DNA of 64,000 bases from Anaerotignum sp. MB30-C6 (lineage in GTDB: Bacteria; Bacillota; Clostridia; Lachnospirales; Anaerotignaceae). The notes below the pieces were generated by a model. That model made no database searches. It was given only the letters and a program-made list of their open reading frames with translations, and was not told where the DNA came from. Where the stretch lies: the NCBI RefSeq assembly GCF_030908465.1, contig NZ_CP133078.1, forward strand, positions 2,604,001 through 2,668,000. Reading direction: 5' to 3'. The translations under genes were made by a program, and so were the position numbers. Each line of letters starts with the position of its first letter. The first letter of the stretch is position 1. Positions 63,403 through 64,000 of this stretch are shown here, piece after piece.

Positions 63403-64000
63403 CTATTCCATTTCACAGCCATTTTTTATAGAAAAATAAGCTTTATTATCACCATTCTTCCATAAAAGCCTACTCAACAGTTGCAGGCCCTCTTTTGTGA
63501 TGCACTTTTTCCCCTGCAGGCTTTGATTATAAGCTAATTTCAACGCCTCTATGGCTTTTTCTTCCAACCCTGCTAAACTATATAACCGCCCCACCTTATC
63601 GCATACTTTTGCAAAATTTTCCGAGGCTATTCCACTTTTTCCTGCCAAAATCAAAACACGGTCCAAAAGAGTTTCTGCTTCCCTCGTATTGCACAAATGA
63701 ATATAAAGAATTGCCATTCGTAGCAGTAGCTTAGCAAACCTCGCCGTTTCCCCTTCTCTGTCACGAATGGACATTGCTAATACACAATATTCTTCCACTG
63801 CCTCCTTATATCTGTCAGAAGCCGTTAGTATTTTGCAAATCTTTTCTACCCGATTATCATAAGACAGGCAATCTGGCAAGTTTAGCTCTTTATACAACTG
63901 ATTCCATGAATCATAAAAGCCCAAAGCCCTTTCCTTGTCACCTTTCTTATAAAAATAATCTCCTATGTGCCCTAAAATTTTGCAATAGTCTGCAGAGTGG
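63403..64000 (-). CDS. TPR-like protein, 5' part outside the window
   Basis: The reading frame stays open to the window edge, so the start codon lies beyond base 64000; the TTG at 63924 is only an internal Leu codon. The visible 198 residues or so are all helical with TPR-like pairs (CKILGHIGDYFYKKGDKERA, then LAGLEEKAIEALKLAYNQSL), a protein-binding repeat fold. No enzyme domain is visible in this part. It might be the C-terminus of a helix-turn-helix or GGDEF protein with TPR repeats; that cannot be told here. The stop lies just behind the rplU promoter. Confidence 0.7.
   Translation of the reverse strand, partial: HSADYCKILGHIGDYFYKKGDKERALGFYDSWNQLYKELNLPDCLSYDNRVEKICKILTASDRYKEAVEEYCVLAMSIRDREGETARFAKLLLRMAILYIHLCNTREAETLLDRVLILAGKSGIASENFAKVCDKVGRLYSLAGLEEKAIEALKLAYNQSLQGKKCITKEGLQLLSRLLWKNGDNKAYFSIKNGCEME

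Overview
The window is a chromosomal segment of a low-GC, Gram-positive anaerobe of the Clostridia, probably Lachnospirales-like; the species cannot be read from it. The evidence is AT-rich intergenic DNA with strong AAGGAGG ribosome binding sites, the Bacillota ribosomal protein leaders, an L27 with the Prp-cleaved N-terminal extension beside its protease, HemZ, a bifunctional Rel, a TIGR04086 membrane protein next to secDF, a small 2[4Fe-4S] ferredoxin and a LysM-GH18 spore-lytic type enzyme that implies sporulation. Nearly all of it is core genome. No rRNA, tRNA, CRISPR array or prophage is present.

Layout. 1-3936: str operon on the minus strand (rpsL-rpsG-fusA-tuf; tuf is cut by the window start). 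3966-6183: three accessory minus-strand genes, namely two unrecognised membrane or secreted proteins and a secreted Amidase_6 protein. 6214-13891: rpoB-rpoC. 13892-16277: a plus-strand island (candidate small RNA, queH, a DMT transporter) that separates rpoBC from the rest of the usual cluster. 16601-20184: rpmG-secE-nusG-rplK-rplA-rplJ-rplL with an L10 leader and two hairpins resembling the L1 site of 23S rRNA. 20246-23190: a TSCPD protein and a zinc ABC transporter (znuABC) with a palindromic operator over its transcription start. 23200-25350: a gene-poor stretch with a ferredoxin gene, a possible ORF relic and an IS200-type element whose transposase has lost one catalytic His. 25347-32102: rel-dtd-hemZ-hisS and nagZ. 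32469-34968 (plus): ttcA, a tyrosine recombinase and a NUDIX hydrolase. 34967-43641 (minus): rbgA, lepB, rplS, AEC transporter, apt, recJ, secF, secD, TIGR04086 protein. 43798-44709 (plus): PHP phosphoesterase. 44792-48761 (minus): stalk-domain lipoprotein and a two-component system. 49077-51727 (plus): thioredoxin-fold lipoprotein and LysM-GH18 enzyme. 51738-64000 (minus): CNNM/CBS protein, ABC-F ATPase, lgt, the M16 pair yfmF-yfmH, a GGDEF membrane protein, obgE, rpmA-prp-rplU, and a TPR protein cut by the window end.

The genes serve mainly translation, transcription, ribosome assembly (RbgA, Obg, Prp/L27), the stringent response (Rel with apt nearby), tRNA and heme metabolism, protein export (SecDEF, LepB, Lgt) and zinc uptake. 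I found no convincing new multi-gene system. The most useful leads are regulatory: a free-standing 77-nt RNA candidate between rpoB and queH, paired L1-stalk mimics, structured leaders and 3' regions, and several proteins lacking a key residue (IS200 TnpA, the TlpA-like lipoprotein, Dtd, the GGDEF inhibitory site).
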